From: Oryzias latipes
Lineage: Eukaryota > Chordata > Actinopteri > Beloniformes > Adrianichthyidae
Reading direction: 5' to 3'
Assembly (NCBI RefSeq): GCF_002234675.1
Contig: NC_019867.2
Span: forward strand, 20,554,184-20,618,183
Length of the DNA: 64,000 nt
Shown here: piece after piece, positions 15,605-28,381 of the stretch
Numbering within the stretch: position 1 is the first letter of the stretch
Layout of the letters: each line of letters opens with the position of its first letter
Notes under the pieces: model-generated
What the model was told of the DNA's origin: nothing
Databases searched by the model: none
The model's input: the letters and a program-made list of their open reading frames with translations, nothing else
Program-made: the position numbers and the translations under genes

Positions 15605-15610
15605 TTTATT
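15605..15610 (-). terminator. Candidate poly(A) signal of chmp7
   Basis: AATAAA on the minus strand, about 250 bases after the chmp7 stop codon; it would give a short 3' UTR. Confidence 0.45.
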
Positions 15611-15856
15611 TGGGTGTTTAAGTCAAACCCTGACCATTTTTCAGAGATTAAGTACATTTTTAGACTATTCAGAATGTACAGCTCAGAGGAGAACTCTGAT
15701 CCGATGAAGGCATACAGACGTCTCACTGCATTGGCTCCGATGTTTTGTCTTCCGACGCTGATTTATTGTGTTGAGAGTCTGAACACAGCAGAACCCGTGT
15801 CATTCCCGAAAAATGTCAAATCACTTCTAAAAATGACTCATCTAAAGCTGCACACC

Positions 15857-17769
15857 TTAATCTGACAGCTTTAACTGCTCCAGCTTTGCCTCCAACCCAT
15901 CAGAGACAACATTTAGGGGACTGCGAGGAACATCTGGCAGAACGCTCAGGATCTGCTCGCTGAAACTGACACCGTCTGCTGGAACTGAGGCCGAGTCTGG
16001 ATTTCCCTCCTCTAGCAAAGACTTCAGTTCTTCCTCCAAACCATCCATGTCTTCATCTGCAGAAGGGAAAAAAGCTATGATTTCTGTGGACAGAGGTCAT
16101 TAAAGATCAGAGGGATGGAAAAATGCCATACCTGCAGGATTCACACCACTGGAAATGGTTCGATTGACTTCATCTTGTGTGTCGCACAGCTATTTTCAGA
16201 ACCAAACAAAAAAAAACAGAGACTAGGTTAGAAATAAATTAAACGGAAAAACACAATTAACGAACTGAAAATGTACCTCCTGAATTTGATCCACCAGACT
16301 CTCTGCACGCTCCACAGAAACATCCTTTAGAGACAGCCTTAAGGCAGCCACTCCCGTCTGATATGCCTGCATCACCTAAAGACCAGCATGTTCAATTTGG
16401 AGGTTTAGACAACACAACACCAAATGCACCTCTTACCATCTTATCAGTCTGTGACATAGCTATTCGGTCCAGGATTCCTCTGATGCTCTCCATTTTGGCA
16501 AACAAGTTGTTTGCCCTCTTTTCGATCCTCTTCTGGCTTCTCAAACACCTGAGAGCCTAAAACAGAGAAATAAGCTAAGAGAACCAACTGCAAACAAACC
16601 CGATAGTTTACACACACACACGCATGATGACTACCTGAGACTTTTTTCCTTCGCGAAGTAGATTTCTTGTTTCTTCCTTGCACCTGTGAGCAGACAGGCA
16701 TTAGGTTCCACACACAACCACATTAGGAAAACTAGTTTGTTTGAAGATCTACAGGACTTATGACTGTCATCTGAAGTCCGACCTGTCAGCTTCCCTTCCC
16801 AGTTTTTCCACCCGCTCTCCCAGGAGTTTCTCACTGCGCTGCAGCTGATAGATCCCAATGTCGACGTCATTCAGGGGAGACACGCGCTCCTGTCCTGCCT
16901 GACAAAACTTCACAATCTTTGAAGAACACCAATGGAAAAAAAAAAACATTTATAGGCACAAGAAAGCTTCCAAACAAAATAATGAGCTTTATTTAACTGA
17001 ATTACCTTCTCTCCCTCATGCAAACTAACAATCACTTGCTTATCCTTCTGCAGCTGGAGCAGGGCCATGCACAGGGTGCTCTCATCTGCACAGATGTCAG
17101 AGGAGAGCACACAGAGCTCCTGAAAAGAGAAGATGGAGCAACTGGATAATTCACTGTTCCGATAGAGCTGAAGGAGTTCTGCTGCTTTCTCCTAAAAGAA
17201 GAAGAAGAAAAGAAGATTAGGCTGCATCTGAATGAAAGCTTTCTCCACTGAAGGACAATCAGAGCTGGACAAACCTTCACTATTTCAATCACAACAAACG
17301 AGTCCTGCAGAGGAACCCCTCCACCTCCCAGCAGGGTGGAGAAGGTCCACTTTAGGGGCTTCACTAGCAGGAGGCCGACGCTCCACGACACCCAGCCACA
17401 GTCCACGCTGGCGGCGAACTCCGACTCCCTCTGGATCTTCCCACCTCTGCCGGAAGGCAAAGCAAACACGGTGAGCGAGGCGGCTGACAGCGGAGAGTGT
17501 CGAGGCTCGACCCGCCGCCGTTACCTGGCCATGGACTGGATGACGGTCGGCAGCCCCAGCGGGGATCTGTCCTTCCTCCTGAAGGTCTCGTTCAGGTCCT
17601 TCAGGTTGATGCACACAGAGCCCCGCTGCCTGCAGCTCCTCATGATCAGAGCCGACCAGAAGTCCATCTTGCTGTCCCAGTCCGTGACGTTCACTTCTCG
17701 GTTCTCCTTGAATTCGGAAAACATAAAATTCATGCGCTCGTCGTCCTCCCATTCAGTAGGTAGAGTCAT
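15857..17769 (-). CDS. chmp7: CHMP7, ESCRT-III-related charged multivesicular body protein 7
   Basis: Nine coding exons on the minus strand: 17769-17525, 17446-17275, 17191-17006, 16916-16783, 16683-16635, 16556-16437, 16375-16277, 16189-16132 and 16056-15857. They total 1263 bases, 420 residues; human CHMP7 is about 453, so the C-terminal tail is shorter. All junctions are GT-AG and in frame. The first ATG of the frame is at 17769 ([12 protein letters not shown]). The N-terminal half holds the winged-helix pair with the membrane-contact segment [11 protein letters not shown]; the C-terminal half is the ESCRT-III helical domain ([43 protein letters not shown]). It ends in an acidic MIM-like helix, [17 protein letters not shown]7 recruits ESCRT-III to the reforming nuclear envelope and acts in endosomal sorting (known). 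It sits tail-to-tail with ccdc92. Confidence 0.96.
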
Positions 17770-18620
17770 TTCAGAGCTCGGGTCGGGTGCGTGAAGCAGG
17801 CGAGAAACAAGACGGTTTTGTCGGTGGTGAGTTAGCCAAAACAACAGGCTAAAGTGGGCTCAACAATCACTTCCTGCTTTCGAGAAGTAGCAAATGTCAC
17901 ATTAAAAAGTCCAGAAGTTCAGACATAGTCTGCTGGAGGAAAATCCGGGACTGTCGCTCTCATTTCAGCTGTAAAAATAACAGAATTCAACCAACAACCC
18001 TGCTAACATCAACTAACGCAACAACAAATGGGGGGTAGTTTGGGTTTGTGTTCATGCCCGCGCAGAGAGGCGGAGATAAATGTCCTAGTGCTGGTTTCTT
18101 TGTATAACTTCCGCCCACACGGACGCTTTGAATAAGTAAAGCAAGCGCATCCACAGCCTCAAGAATGTTGCATTTGCGGCGCTATTGCGCATTAAAAATG
18201 TCTAAAAATGCTTGATGTAAAAAAAAATGTTGGGTTTTTTTTGCCACCGCAGCTTAAAATTTAATCTCTTGTTGCTTTTCCTGTTAGATTTATGCGAACA
18301 GAATTTAAAGTAAAAACTTGTCCAAGTCTGAACAAAATTATTTTATAACATTTTATGACTGATTTTATAGCCATTCAAACCCATTAGATATATTTTTTGA
18401 AGCACACAATTATACACTGAATTTAATAAACTTTAATATTTTTTTTGTTACATGATCATGCCCCAACCAATTTCTTTTCTTTTAAATGTTTTATTTTGGT
18501 CAAAACAAGCTGTTCCAATGGTTAGGCCTAAATGAAAAAAATAAACATTTTGTTCATCAACTCACAAATAGAGATATAAACTAAGCAACACCCCATTTTT
18601 TTTTAATTTGGTGGATTCAT
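17770..18620. other. chmp7 promoter region and chmp7-lgi3 spacer
   Basis: From 17770 to about 18180 the DNA is moderately GC-rich and should hold the chmp7 5' UTR and promoter (minus strand). No TATA box was evident to me. From 18200 it becomes AT-rich with no recognised element. Confidence 0.4.
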
Positions 18621-18621
18621 G

Positions 18622-18627
18622 TTTATT
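18622..18627 (-). terminator. Candidate poly(A) signal of lgi3
   Basis: AATAAA on the minus strand about 475 bases after the lgi3 stop codon. Another, at about 18490, is possible. Confidence 0.3.
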
Positions 18628-19101
18628 TCTGCTCGTTCCATTTTTGATCCGTTTTGTTTTGTTTTTTTTAATTTTGCAGAACAATTATAACAATCCAAAA
18701 CTCATAGAACTCTTAACATACAAAAAGAAAATATTAAATCCTGTTAGCTTGTTACACAGAATCATGCAACAAAATTCCTCATTCACTGTATAACAGAAAC
18801 ATCTAGACTGTGTTACTTTGATGATTCAGGGACTCATTTTGTCAACATACATACATGCTGATCACACACATGTCAGTTCTGTACATTTAACAGCAGCCAA
18901 AGATGACAGTGCACTTTCTGTGGCTGAGCACAAACAGTGATGCGACACCTGTTAAAATGGGATTTCATTCAGATGTTAACAGTGCATAAAAATAGAACAA
19001 TCGTTACATTATTTGTCTCAGCAAACATTTAGTCACATGGCTTAAACACTTTGCAGTCTTATTTGGTACATTTTCTATTTATAACGAAACACGTCATATT
19101 C

Positions 19102-22100
19102 TCATTTGGCACTGAGATCCACCACCAGGTGCTGGTAAGCCAGGGTATTTCCTTTGAAGCTGGCAGACAGAAGGAAGTCCTTGTCATCCACAGATACCAG
19201 GTTGAACCCTCTTGGGGCTCTCATGTTGAGCTCCTGGAAGGGCTGAAAGCGCTGGGTGAGATCATCCCACAAGTATACCCTGGAGAAGGAGAAATCACTT
19301 CCCAGAATGAGGTACTGGCGGAGGCCCACAGAGAAGGGATAGACTGCCATCGAACCCCGAGATGGGAGAGTCTGGATCTCTACAAAACGCTGGCCTTCCC
19401 AGCGGAGGATCTTGGAGTCACCGATGAAGCGGGTGAGGCAAAGGTAGAGCGCTCTCCTCACCCAGAAGTGCTTGACCATCTGAACATCAGCCACCTCTGT
19501 TATTTGGGAATGGAAGACAAACTGCTTTTGGCTTCGGTTCCATTGGTAAACCACTGGTGTCTGAGACGCACTTGAAAGGATGAGATGAGGCTTTCCCCCC
19601 ACGTCCAGGAACTCTACGTGGGTGTCCCGATGCCAGGGATGGAGGGACTGATGGGAGTAGAAGCCGTTGCTGTTCCAGCGGTAAATGCTGGTGGAGCCTG
19701 CCTTGGAGCTGTCAGCAACCACAAAGTACCACTCTTCATCCAACTTGAAGGTCTCCACAAAGTTGGGCTTCCTCACACGGCTTGTGTCGATGTCCTGGAT
19801 CTTTATGAAGCGCTGGGGATCCTCTTCCCACCTGATTTTACAAATAGACAGTCATTGGAAGCTCAAAGCCTTTCGAAATAAAACAATATCCAAATATTTC
19901 ATTAACTAATGAATTTTAGGACCATAAACATATGGTGGGCTTAAATGGAGTAAAAAAATAATAAATTCATGTACAATGAAATAATAATTTAAGGCATACT
20001 TAAATCTAACCTAGACTAGACCATTTAAATTATTTTAAATATAATTTAACGTGTAATTAAAAAGTGTGATTAAAGTGTGAATTGCATTTTCTCCCCATGC
20101 ATGTTCTCCAGGTACTCTGGCTTCCTCCCACCGTTTAAAAACACGCTTCACAGGTTATCGGTTACTCTTATCCTTCCTAGGTGTGAATGCGAGTGTGTAT
20201 GGGTGTGTGCTTATGGCCCTCCATCAGACTGGTGACATGTCCAAGATGTCCCCTGCCTTTGCCCATGAGTGGCAGAGATAGGCTCCAGCAACCCCATGAC
20301 CCCAAAAGGGACAAAATGGGTTTAGAAAACAGATGGATGGATCATCTCGACAGATTTATTTGCCTTTAATTCTTTTACATTTAATTTTTATAGCGTGTTA
20401 CCATGTTACAGTAGTTCTTGTGTGAATTTTATATTTTTGTACTCTAAATGAATGGAAGAATTTATCAAAAATGTGTTGTTTGATCCACTGTTTCAGCACA
20501 GTGAGCAGAGTGAATTCATTTTCATGTATTACTAAAGAAAGTCTTACTTGTATATATGAGATCCTCCAAATAGCTGAGCCACAACCATGTAGAGAGTGTT
20601 GTTGATCACCACAGGCTTGCAGTACACGGCAGAGCGAGCTTCAACAGACACAGGATCAAGTGCATCAGGCTTTCTCTTCTGTACAACAGCCACTTGTTCA
20701 AAGTCCTCCACTTACATGTAATGTTGTGGGAGCTCCTGAAGACCATCTCCACATGGTCCCAAACATACAGCGTGCAAAACCCTGAGTCGGGCTGAGCAAA
20801 AACAACAAACTGATCCTCACTGAACTCGTAGGACTCCACAGACACAGAATGGAAGGGGAACGTTTCATAGACAGCAAAATCTGCAGGAAGAGGAACCACA
20901 GTGATGGATGGCCCTCAGAATAACACCTCATTGAGCGGCGCTCATGCAAGGCGATGGTTTAGCTGAAACCTGCGCTGATGCAGTTGAAGTCTCTGGGTGT
21001 GAGATCATGGATCCTGCGACCTTGGAACTCAAAGGGGCTGGCACAGTAGATGGCAGGAACAGACGTGTTGGTTTTCTCCATCCAGTCCACCAACCACTTG
21101 ATCTTACAGTCACAGCGGAACGAATTCCCTCGCAGGTCTCTGGGAGAGCAAAAACACAAGTTAAACTTGGAAAGATTTGAAGTCCAAGTTTACTGAACCC
21201 CGTAAGAGAAGGTAAAATGTCAAAATGCTGTGTTGGCTTCACACTTACAGGTCTGTCAGGATTTCCAAGTGTTTGAAGAGATCTCTGGGCAGGTGCTGCA
21301 GGTTGTTGTTTGACAGAGACCTGCAAATTAACAGTAAAGCGAGACAAATAATACTTATCTGTTGTTTTTTTTCTTCATAATTTACTGCTCAGTTCTGGTT
21401 CTTTTCAATCAAGTTGATACTTACAGATGAGTTAAGGATTTGAGCCCTCTGAATGTGTGCTTGGACAAACTCTGGATATCATTATTCTCAATGAACCTGA
21501 GGATAAGTTAAAACAGTCTGATCACACACGATGACAGATGTTGATGGCAGCCTCTGAAATCTGGCCACGTTTGCAGAATTGGATTATTTTTATTCCTGGT
21601 TTAGAGCCAGTCTGCTCTAAATGCTGAGATAAAATACCAGTTGTTTGGTTAGAATTGTGTTTTCAATCCAAAAGCAGTGAATCACGTTCCCTATATTTGC
21701 TTTGCTTAGTCATTAGATTTACATGGAGTGCACAAACAGGGCTGCAGCGAATACCCTGTAACACAGACCTGCACTGCACATTATTTTTGATACAAAACAC
21801 CTTGTATTTAGATATTCGAGCTATTTTTCCAGGTTATGATTTGTTTTAACATCTATTTCCAAGTTTTTCTCAAAATCAGCTCAGTCGTAACTTTCTTACA
21901 TCTTATTAAGAGCTAGGATGAAGAAATAAAATTTCTTGTTAAGTGAAAATGACTTGCTGCCTGGACAGATCATTTTACAACTTTCTAGTGATTTTTTTTC
22001 TTAAGATGACTGTTCTTTTCATATGTTTAGACTACCTCTTGTACAGTGTGCACTCTACCGTGCAGTAAGCAAACATTTCAGTGAACATCAATTTGGCTGA

Positions 22101-23835
22101 TGGCATTCAGCCTTCTTCCAATTACTAAAGCAAAGTGTTTGCTGACAGATGAGGATTTATTTTCAGCTTAATTTCCACTGCAGAGTTCCTGCTTTTTCAA
22201 ATCTTAGCCTCGTGTTCCATTATAAAACAGACCCAGCTTCCATGAATGTGTGACAGAACTCAATTTACAACATTAAAAATCACCTATTTCATCTGAAATT
22301 CTAAATAAAACTTTTCCATTCTGTGAACTCAGTTGATTTTTGGACACTCACAAGTATTGGAGGTGGGATAGACCAGCAAAAGCATCATCAGCAACAGTGG
22401 TGAAAGTGTTGGAGTTCAGGAGCCTGGAGTAGGAAAATGAAAGCATTCCATCAAGAAAGTTAAATATATTATAAGGTGTTATTAATTAAAGTGAGCAGTA
22501 AGGCATTTTAAGGACATAAGTGTAAGGACTTTACAGAAACTGGGGCAGACACAAAGACAGAAACCTTCACGGTGGCTGCAGTAGAGACAAGCAAACCTTT
22601 GTGTGACCACACTGAACTGAAGGGAGTCAGTCATTGGCTATGAGACTGATACTGAGCCACTTATAACTGCTATGTCATCACTGCTTTCAATAACCATTTA
22701 TCTGCAGGAGGCAAACTCAAGAAATTCATTTGTTCCAGTAAAATAAAGCTGTGCTTTTAGCAGTTTTGCATATTTACTTAGGAGCAGCAGTGAAGTGGCT
22801 GTTAAATGAAAATGAAGTGACGGTTAATGGTGTCTTAAATGTCTAAAAGTCTTGTCATTGGGGGCATCACTCACAAGAACTGCAGCAGGTGAAGGTGCGA
22901 GAAAGCCCCCTCTGGGATTGTTTGAAAGGCTGCGTTCACCATCGTCCTGTTTGGACAGAAACATAGAACGCATCAGAAGAGTCCTGTCATCACAGCAGAG
23001 GTCAGCCAGGCTTTGAAGTACCACTTTATGCATGTCAACATGGAAACATTTCTGACTTATAGATGCACACATGTCAAACTTCTTCCTGTTTTTATGATGT
23101 ACAAACTGTTTTTTTTAAAACGAGGGCAGAAAACTTTGATCTTTTTTTTCATTAATAGGTCACAGACTTGCTGCTCTGATTTAACACTTCATTAAATCCA
23201 ACCCCTAGTCAGCTTTCCCTCCATCAATGTTCCCATTTCATTTTGAGTGCGCCATTTATTGACTGTAATTCTCAATGCTCTTCGAGGAGTAATCTCTCAG
23301 AGGAGAAGCACATCTCCTGCACAGAACAGGAATCTATTGTTAGTCTTCATCTCTGGGGGTTGACAGAAACAAGAATATTCTCTGGAAACTAAATTTAGTG
23401 TGTGGTGCCGTGAAGGAAGGATCGTCACTGTCACTGCTTAAGAGAAGACGTGTTGCATCCGCACAGCAGGAGAATGAAACACATCCAAATTCACCTATGA
23501 ATAATTAAAGCAGAGGCAGGGATTTCATGCATCATTACATAATCGTGGGTGACATAAGTGTTATAAAGAGCCTGCATGGTGCGAATACTTCCTACCGAGA
23601 GACGGTTTTGGTTGCATGAAGAACAGACTCACAGAGAGATGATCCCAGGAGGAAAGCTTTTGGGGATGGTCTTGGTGTCCACACAGAAGGCACTGTCTTT
23701 GGTGCAGGAGCAGGTTGCAGGGCAGCGGGGTACCTTGGAGGCTCTCCTGGCAAAGGATTCCCTTGGCAGGCAGAGCCACAGACACAGAAGGGAAAAGCAG
23801 ACCAGCCTCATCCATTTCTCCCCAAGTCTCAGCAT
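19102..23835 (-). CDS. lgi3: LGI3, leucine-rich repeat LGI family member 3
   Basis: Nine coding exons on the minus strand: 23835-23633, 22946-22875, 22423-22352, 21496-21425, 21320-21249, 21139-20970, 20880-20716, 20638-20548 and 19831-19102. They total 1647 bases, 548 residues, the length I recall for human LGI3. The start [13 protein letters not shown] opens a signal peptide. Cysteines at [14 protein letters not shown] form the LRR N-cap; four 72-base exons each encode one LRR; exon 6 is the LRR C-cap ([11 protein letters not shown]). Exons 7-9 encode the seven EPTP repeats (beta-propeller), with [28 protein letters not shown] and [22 protein letters not shown] proteins are secreted and bind ADAM22/23 receptors at synapses and on axons (known). 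LGI3 rather than LGI1 or LGI2 is favoured by the N-cap, [11 protein letters not shown] and linkage to chmp7. Confidence 0.94.
20085..20342 (+). repeat. Teleost interspersed repeat in last lgi3 intron
   Basis: A diverged copy of a fish repeat with ordered landmarks CATGTTCTCC, GGCTTCCTCCCACCG, CCTAGGTGTGAATG, GACTGGTGACATGTCC and GATAGGCTCCAGCA, ending in ATGGATGGAT. It lies in the intron between the last two lgi3 coding exons, antisense to the gene. The family was not assigned (SINE-like or a LINE 3' end). Confidence 0.7.
21497..22351. other. lgi3 intron, no element recognised
   Basis: 855-bp intron between two LRR exons with no recognised repeat or gene. Confidence 0.5.
22947..23632. other. 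lgi3 intron 1, no element recognised
   Basis: 686-bp intron between the signal-peptide exon and the first LRR exon. Nothing else recognised. Confidence 0.5.
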
Positions 23836-24110
23836 TGTCACTGGTGGAAAAAATAAGAAGCTGCTGGAAAGTGCCTCGGTGAGGTGCGATGGAACGACTG
23901 CCTGCCAGCAAAACTGAGTGCAAAACTGATGGAGACAGCAAGAGAGGGGAAGGAAGAGGAGGGAGGGGGAGTCAGGGTAGACCTGTGTATTCTCAGTTGA
24001 TGTGGGTGCTCTGCAGCCCTCCAGTGGGTTTTATCTATGTTCTGCGAGTGGCACTCCTGCCAGCATCCACTCGGCAGGAACGATGAACAGTGAGGCTCCT
24101 GGAGCTTTGA
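23836..24110 (-). promoter_or_regulatory. lgi3: lgi3 5' UTR/promoter region
   Basis: DNA just upstream of the lgi3 start codon. It holds a purine-rich tract (GGAAGAGGAGGGAGGGGGAG) near 23950-23972. No TATA box or defined start could be placed, so this is positional inference. Confidence 0.3.
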
Positions 24111-26865
24111 TCAATTATTTACCAACACGAGCAGAAACCCTAAAAGCAGCAGCAGGAAGGGAAAGGTGGGGGCGTTGTTCACATCAGCATTTCTCACAAT
24201 TGTCTGCAGAAGACCGAGCACATGTTCTGTTGATGTCTTCACTGCTCAGATTTTATTTGTGCTTTGAAGTGCAAATGAACACAAAACTAAAATCAAATAT
24301 AGCTTACATATGCAATATGCAAACAGGCATGTATCGTATAACCATCACATTATGACAAGTAATTTAAACTCTGATTTATTGTCTCAATTCCCAATTGTTT
24401 GAGTTGTACAATAATGTTGTTTCAAAAATGTCATAATAACCAATTTTATAAGTAAAAAGTAATGCTCATTATGTGAGCGTTTTTCAAAATTATTATTAAT
24501 GACATTTATTTACGTATTTACATATTTCTGAGAGGATTATTTTTGTAAATTTTGAAAAAAGAATATGACACTGCTTGATATGTTATAGGCTACTACCATA
24601 AAAGCTGAAATATTTTTACATTTTTAAAGATAAATGTGATGGTGAAACATTACAATTTAAATGACAAAAATATGACAAAAATATTCCCGATAGACCAGCC
24701 AGCTGATAGATAAACAGAAAAAGAACCGAAACGGCGGGAGAAATGATACCAATCTGTCTCACCAGAGGGCGCTGTTGTCCCTTAAATGAACTCTGTCTGG
24801 CACTCAGTGGCGCAATGAGCAAATGCGTAATAAGTACCAGGCATTACCAGTTTTCTTGCACAACGGCTCTGTTGTCAAGAGCAAAGAGACTATGTAGTGT
24901 CTCTGCTGCTCTTAGACACAACATGTGGCCTTAAGCATCTGATCCAGATTAGATTATTTAAAAATAAAACGTATAAAGCATATTTTTCCTGATTAGAGCA
25001 CACTGTGTGTTTATGTAAATAGATGATTTGAAAAACATTTCTAATTAAAATTTAGAATTTATGTGTATCTAAGATTTTACACAGAAGCAAAATAAAAAAA
25101 ATTTAAAAAAGCATAACCATAACACAAACCAGAGCACAAAAGATCATTTCATCTGGTCTTAGATAACTGGCACCTCAGATTATTCTAAAAAAAACAAAAC
25201 AGTTTTGTTATGTTTGCTATCAGGTCACAGCAGCAAATTACTCTCTCTGCACCACCTTACTTTATAGTGTTTTGGTTTTCTGCAAATATAGCACTATGTG
25301 TTATGTCCAAACAGCTTTATATTTTTCTTTCTGTCCAAAATTACAGGGTTGCAGATGTTTGGTTGTTAAGGGGAAACACGGCTTCTGCATTCCAGCCCAT
25401 TTTCTGTTTAGTAAATAGTGACTTAGTGTAAATTGAAGCATACTTAGCATTCATTCAACAGGGGGGAAAAAACAGATAATTTATGATGTTCTACATAAAA
25501 TTCTTAGATTTGTACATTTACAACATGTATTAAGTTAAATATGAAGCATTTTGGCAGGACGAATTCTCTAAAGAATGCCAGAAAACTTTACGTTTGAGAA
25601 GGTTTCTTGTTCGTTGCAGGCTTTTAATGAAATAAAGGGAAGTTTGTTTTTGTAAGTCTACCAGAGAAAAGTTTAAAATGCAAACCAGTTCCTGTGTTTT
25701 TGGGTGCTTTCGCCTTTTGTCTCGTTTAGCTATCAGTTTCCTGTCGTGAATCTGTTTTAACGTTTTCTTTTGTGATATGGCATTGCACGCCTGTACATGT
25801 CTAAGCTCTTTATTGTGCCAACTGCATGCAAGGATTTATGCAAGTTATGCTCAGAGAAGAGCAGTTAATTCCTGAGTACCTCTTGTAAAGCTCCACCCAA
25901 TCCAAACCAGTGGGAACCAGTATAATTGCATGGCACAGAGAGAGGGGAGCATGAAGCAGCAGCTGGAAACCGGACGTGCTCCGTGAGAAGCTGAGGAATC
26001 TGAAATGCAGCTGAGATTAGTCCAGTAAATTCTCTTCATGCAATTGGGCTTCCCAAATAACAGATCTCACTTAAAACACTGTTTTGGAAAATATTGAGTG
26101 ACAGAAAACGGTTTTGACACCAAAGCATGCCTGATGTCGTCATGTGAGATGAAGTATTCGCAGATTGGAGCTCTGAACCCTCAAAGCGAGTCGGCTCTAA
26201 AGTTGCTTTCCTGATGAGGAAGAAGTCTAAGAAATGTGAACTTGAAGCTATCCACAGCAACCTGTTGGTATCTCACAGTTAAAGTTGTGAATCTTTTTGC
26301 TAGACAAATATAAATGTTCTTTTAAAATGTACAATTTAAATGAAAGCAGGAAAAGAGCAAATCAAACTACAAAAACAACACCTTTGGGCTCCATTTCTTG
26401 TGGTTCACCTGCTGCCATAGGAAACATCAGATTCAGAGACTGCAGATTGATGTGTTTCCTGCGCACTGCACTGTAAATACTTTGTGAATTCCTTCTGATA
26501 ACTTGCTTTTTAAAAATAGCCTTGCTTGCTGTTTCTAAAAACAGGATTCTAGACAACAGGCCTCATTTGTTAATGCAGTCTCAAGAACAATCCAGCTGCA
26601 TAATTGTTAGCACCTTTGGTTTTTACACGGATTAACTCCAAGTTTCCTTGGGAAAAGGAAGTGGAGGCTAAGGAAGTGGATAACCTCAGCTTTCTGTTCC
26701 AGAAATGGAGGTATGTTTCAGGGTATGTCAAGTTGCCATAGCAACTCATGCTCTGAACATAACCTGGTCTGGAGTAGGTTTAGTTGAAGGTTAGTTGTTT
26801 TCAGAGAGGTGAAGCCACATGGCGTGTCCATTTGAAGATGATTTCGTGGATGAAAAGTCCCACTG
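24111..26865. other. lgi3-fgfr1 spacer, part 1
   Basis: No gene recognised. AT-rich, with short low-complexity runs only. Confidence 0.4.
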
Positions 26866-26867
26866 TC

Positions 26868-27123
26868 TGTCGCACACCTAGGTGTGCGAAATTTGTTCTC
26901 CGCATATGACCCATCCCCTGGGGGAGCAGTGAGCTGCAGACGTGCCTCGCTCGGGAGGCAGCAGCGTTAAGGATCTTGCCCAAGGGCCCTCACTGGGTGT
27001 TGTTAATTGCCCACCATTGATATGGTAATCGCCCCATTACCATTGTCCATTCCCCTCCAAGAATCAAACCCTGGATTCCTGCATGGCAGCCTTCCACCTT
27101 ACAAACCGAGATACCCAGCGGCA
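26868..27123 (-). mobile_element. tRNA-derived SINE-like repeat
   Basis: The minus strand begins with a tRNA-like head (GCCGCTGGGTATCTCGG then B-box-like GGGTTTGATTC). It continues with GCCCTTGGGCAAGATCCTTAA and GCTCACTGCTCC, ending near the GTGTGCGACAG part. This order is typical of a common fish SINE. It is too diverged in the acceptor-stem region to be a tRNA gene. Confidence 0.6.
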
Positions 27124-27833
27124 AAGAAGATCAGATAGTACTTTTTCCATGAAAAGGTGATAAGACCACGTATGAATGTTGGAAAGATAAACTTTTTTAC
27201 ATTGATCTAACTTAATTATTTGCTTCAGTTAATATAAATCTTTTTTTTTTGTTAAATCAGCTTAAAAATAACACGTAGTTATCAGACAGTTGTTTTACTT
27301 TCATTCAAATTAATTCAATTAAATAGGTGTAACTTTAGTGCTGCTGTTAGATTGGCAGTGCAAGCAATTGTGGGATACCATTCCCTTTGCCTGTCTGGAC
27401 ACATTTGGGTTTAAGTGTGGGTTTTTGACCAAATGTGTTTAGTTGTAGCTGTTTCGCTGTGTATTGTCTAGTTATTTTGTCCAGTTATGTTTAATTCTTT
27501 CAGCACCATCAGTGAGAGGAAGGGAGAGGATGAAGAGTTTATTTAGCGCCCCTACTGTTACTTATATCTAGATTTAATACAATTTCCAGGTCCAAGAATA
27601 ATCTTTTAATAATTGAATCAGGTCACATGAAAACTGAATGTGATCTTTGCTTCAGAACTTGTGTAGAAAGAAATTCCCCTACTTTCATTGTCCAGCACTA
27701 GAAAAAATTAAGTTCAACTTAACCTTTTTTGTCTTCAGGTGGGATAACAAATCAATCTCATCATGTTTATGTTTATTTTCTGAAAAAAAGCAGAAAAAAG
27801 CAACATATGGAAATCTTATTACTTTCCCAATTG
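27124..27833. other. Spacer, nothing recognised
   Basis: No gene or repeat recognised; ends at the MITE starting about 27835. Confidence 0.4.
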
Positions 27834-27834
27834 A

Positions 27835-28381
27835 AAACCCACTCAGATGAAATTTTTTTGATGCTTCTTGTGGCATTTTTCTGATCACGGAGAACATATA
27901 TAGTGGAAAATGAAGCTTAAGATTGCATTTCTGAGTATTTCTTTATTCAAATAGTTGTGAATCAGGAGCAGAAAAAAAATGCTGCTGAAAAAAGCTTGTA
28001 GGTGTGACGTAGATGCCACAACAGCAAGATGAAAGTTCCCTGCTCAGCTCAATTTCATAAATCTGCTTCTAAACTAGAACCATGTATATCTTTGTTTTCC
28101 TCGTCTCACCGGTAATATTAGGTTGGATATGAGGGGCTGTAAGATAGCGGGAGAGTGTAAACAGGTGAATGATAAGATGGGCGTTGGGCTTAGTCTGTAC
28201 CAACAGTCTCGCCCACAACTCCTCAGAGATAAATTTCAAATAAACTACTGCTGCCCTGGAGAAACTACGTCCTAGAAAACGACAACTTTTTTGATTTTGG
28301 CTAAAAACAGCTTAATCATAATAATTAAAAGATGACTAGGAACGCTTTTACAATAGATCAAAAGATTATCAGAACAGGTCT
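27835..28381 (+). mobile_element. TTAA-type MITE, family A, copy 2
   Basis: It begins ACCCACTCAGATGAAA and ends CAGGTCT followed by TAAG. Internal blocks match 11487-12083 in order: TTGTGGCATTTTTCTGAT, GCATTTCTGAGTATTTCTT, ATCAGGAGCAG, GAAACTACGTCCTA and CTAGGAACGCTTTTACAATA. The left flank has lost its TTAA. Non-coding. Confidence 0.7.

Noticed and set aside
17336-17794. 152-codon plus-strand frame
   Set aside because: Antisense shadow of the first two chmp7 exons and the intron between them.
17770-17844. N-terminal extension of CHMP7
   Set aside because: The upstream in-frame codons have no ATG; the extension would start at TTG. The ATG at 17769 is the first real start.
19051-19575. 174-codon plus-strand frame
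   Set aside because: It is antisense to the last lgi3 exon, which is a far better match to a known protein.
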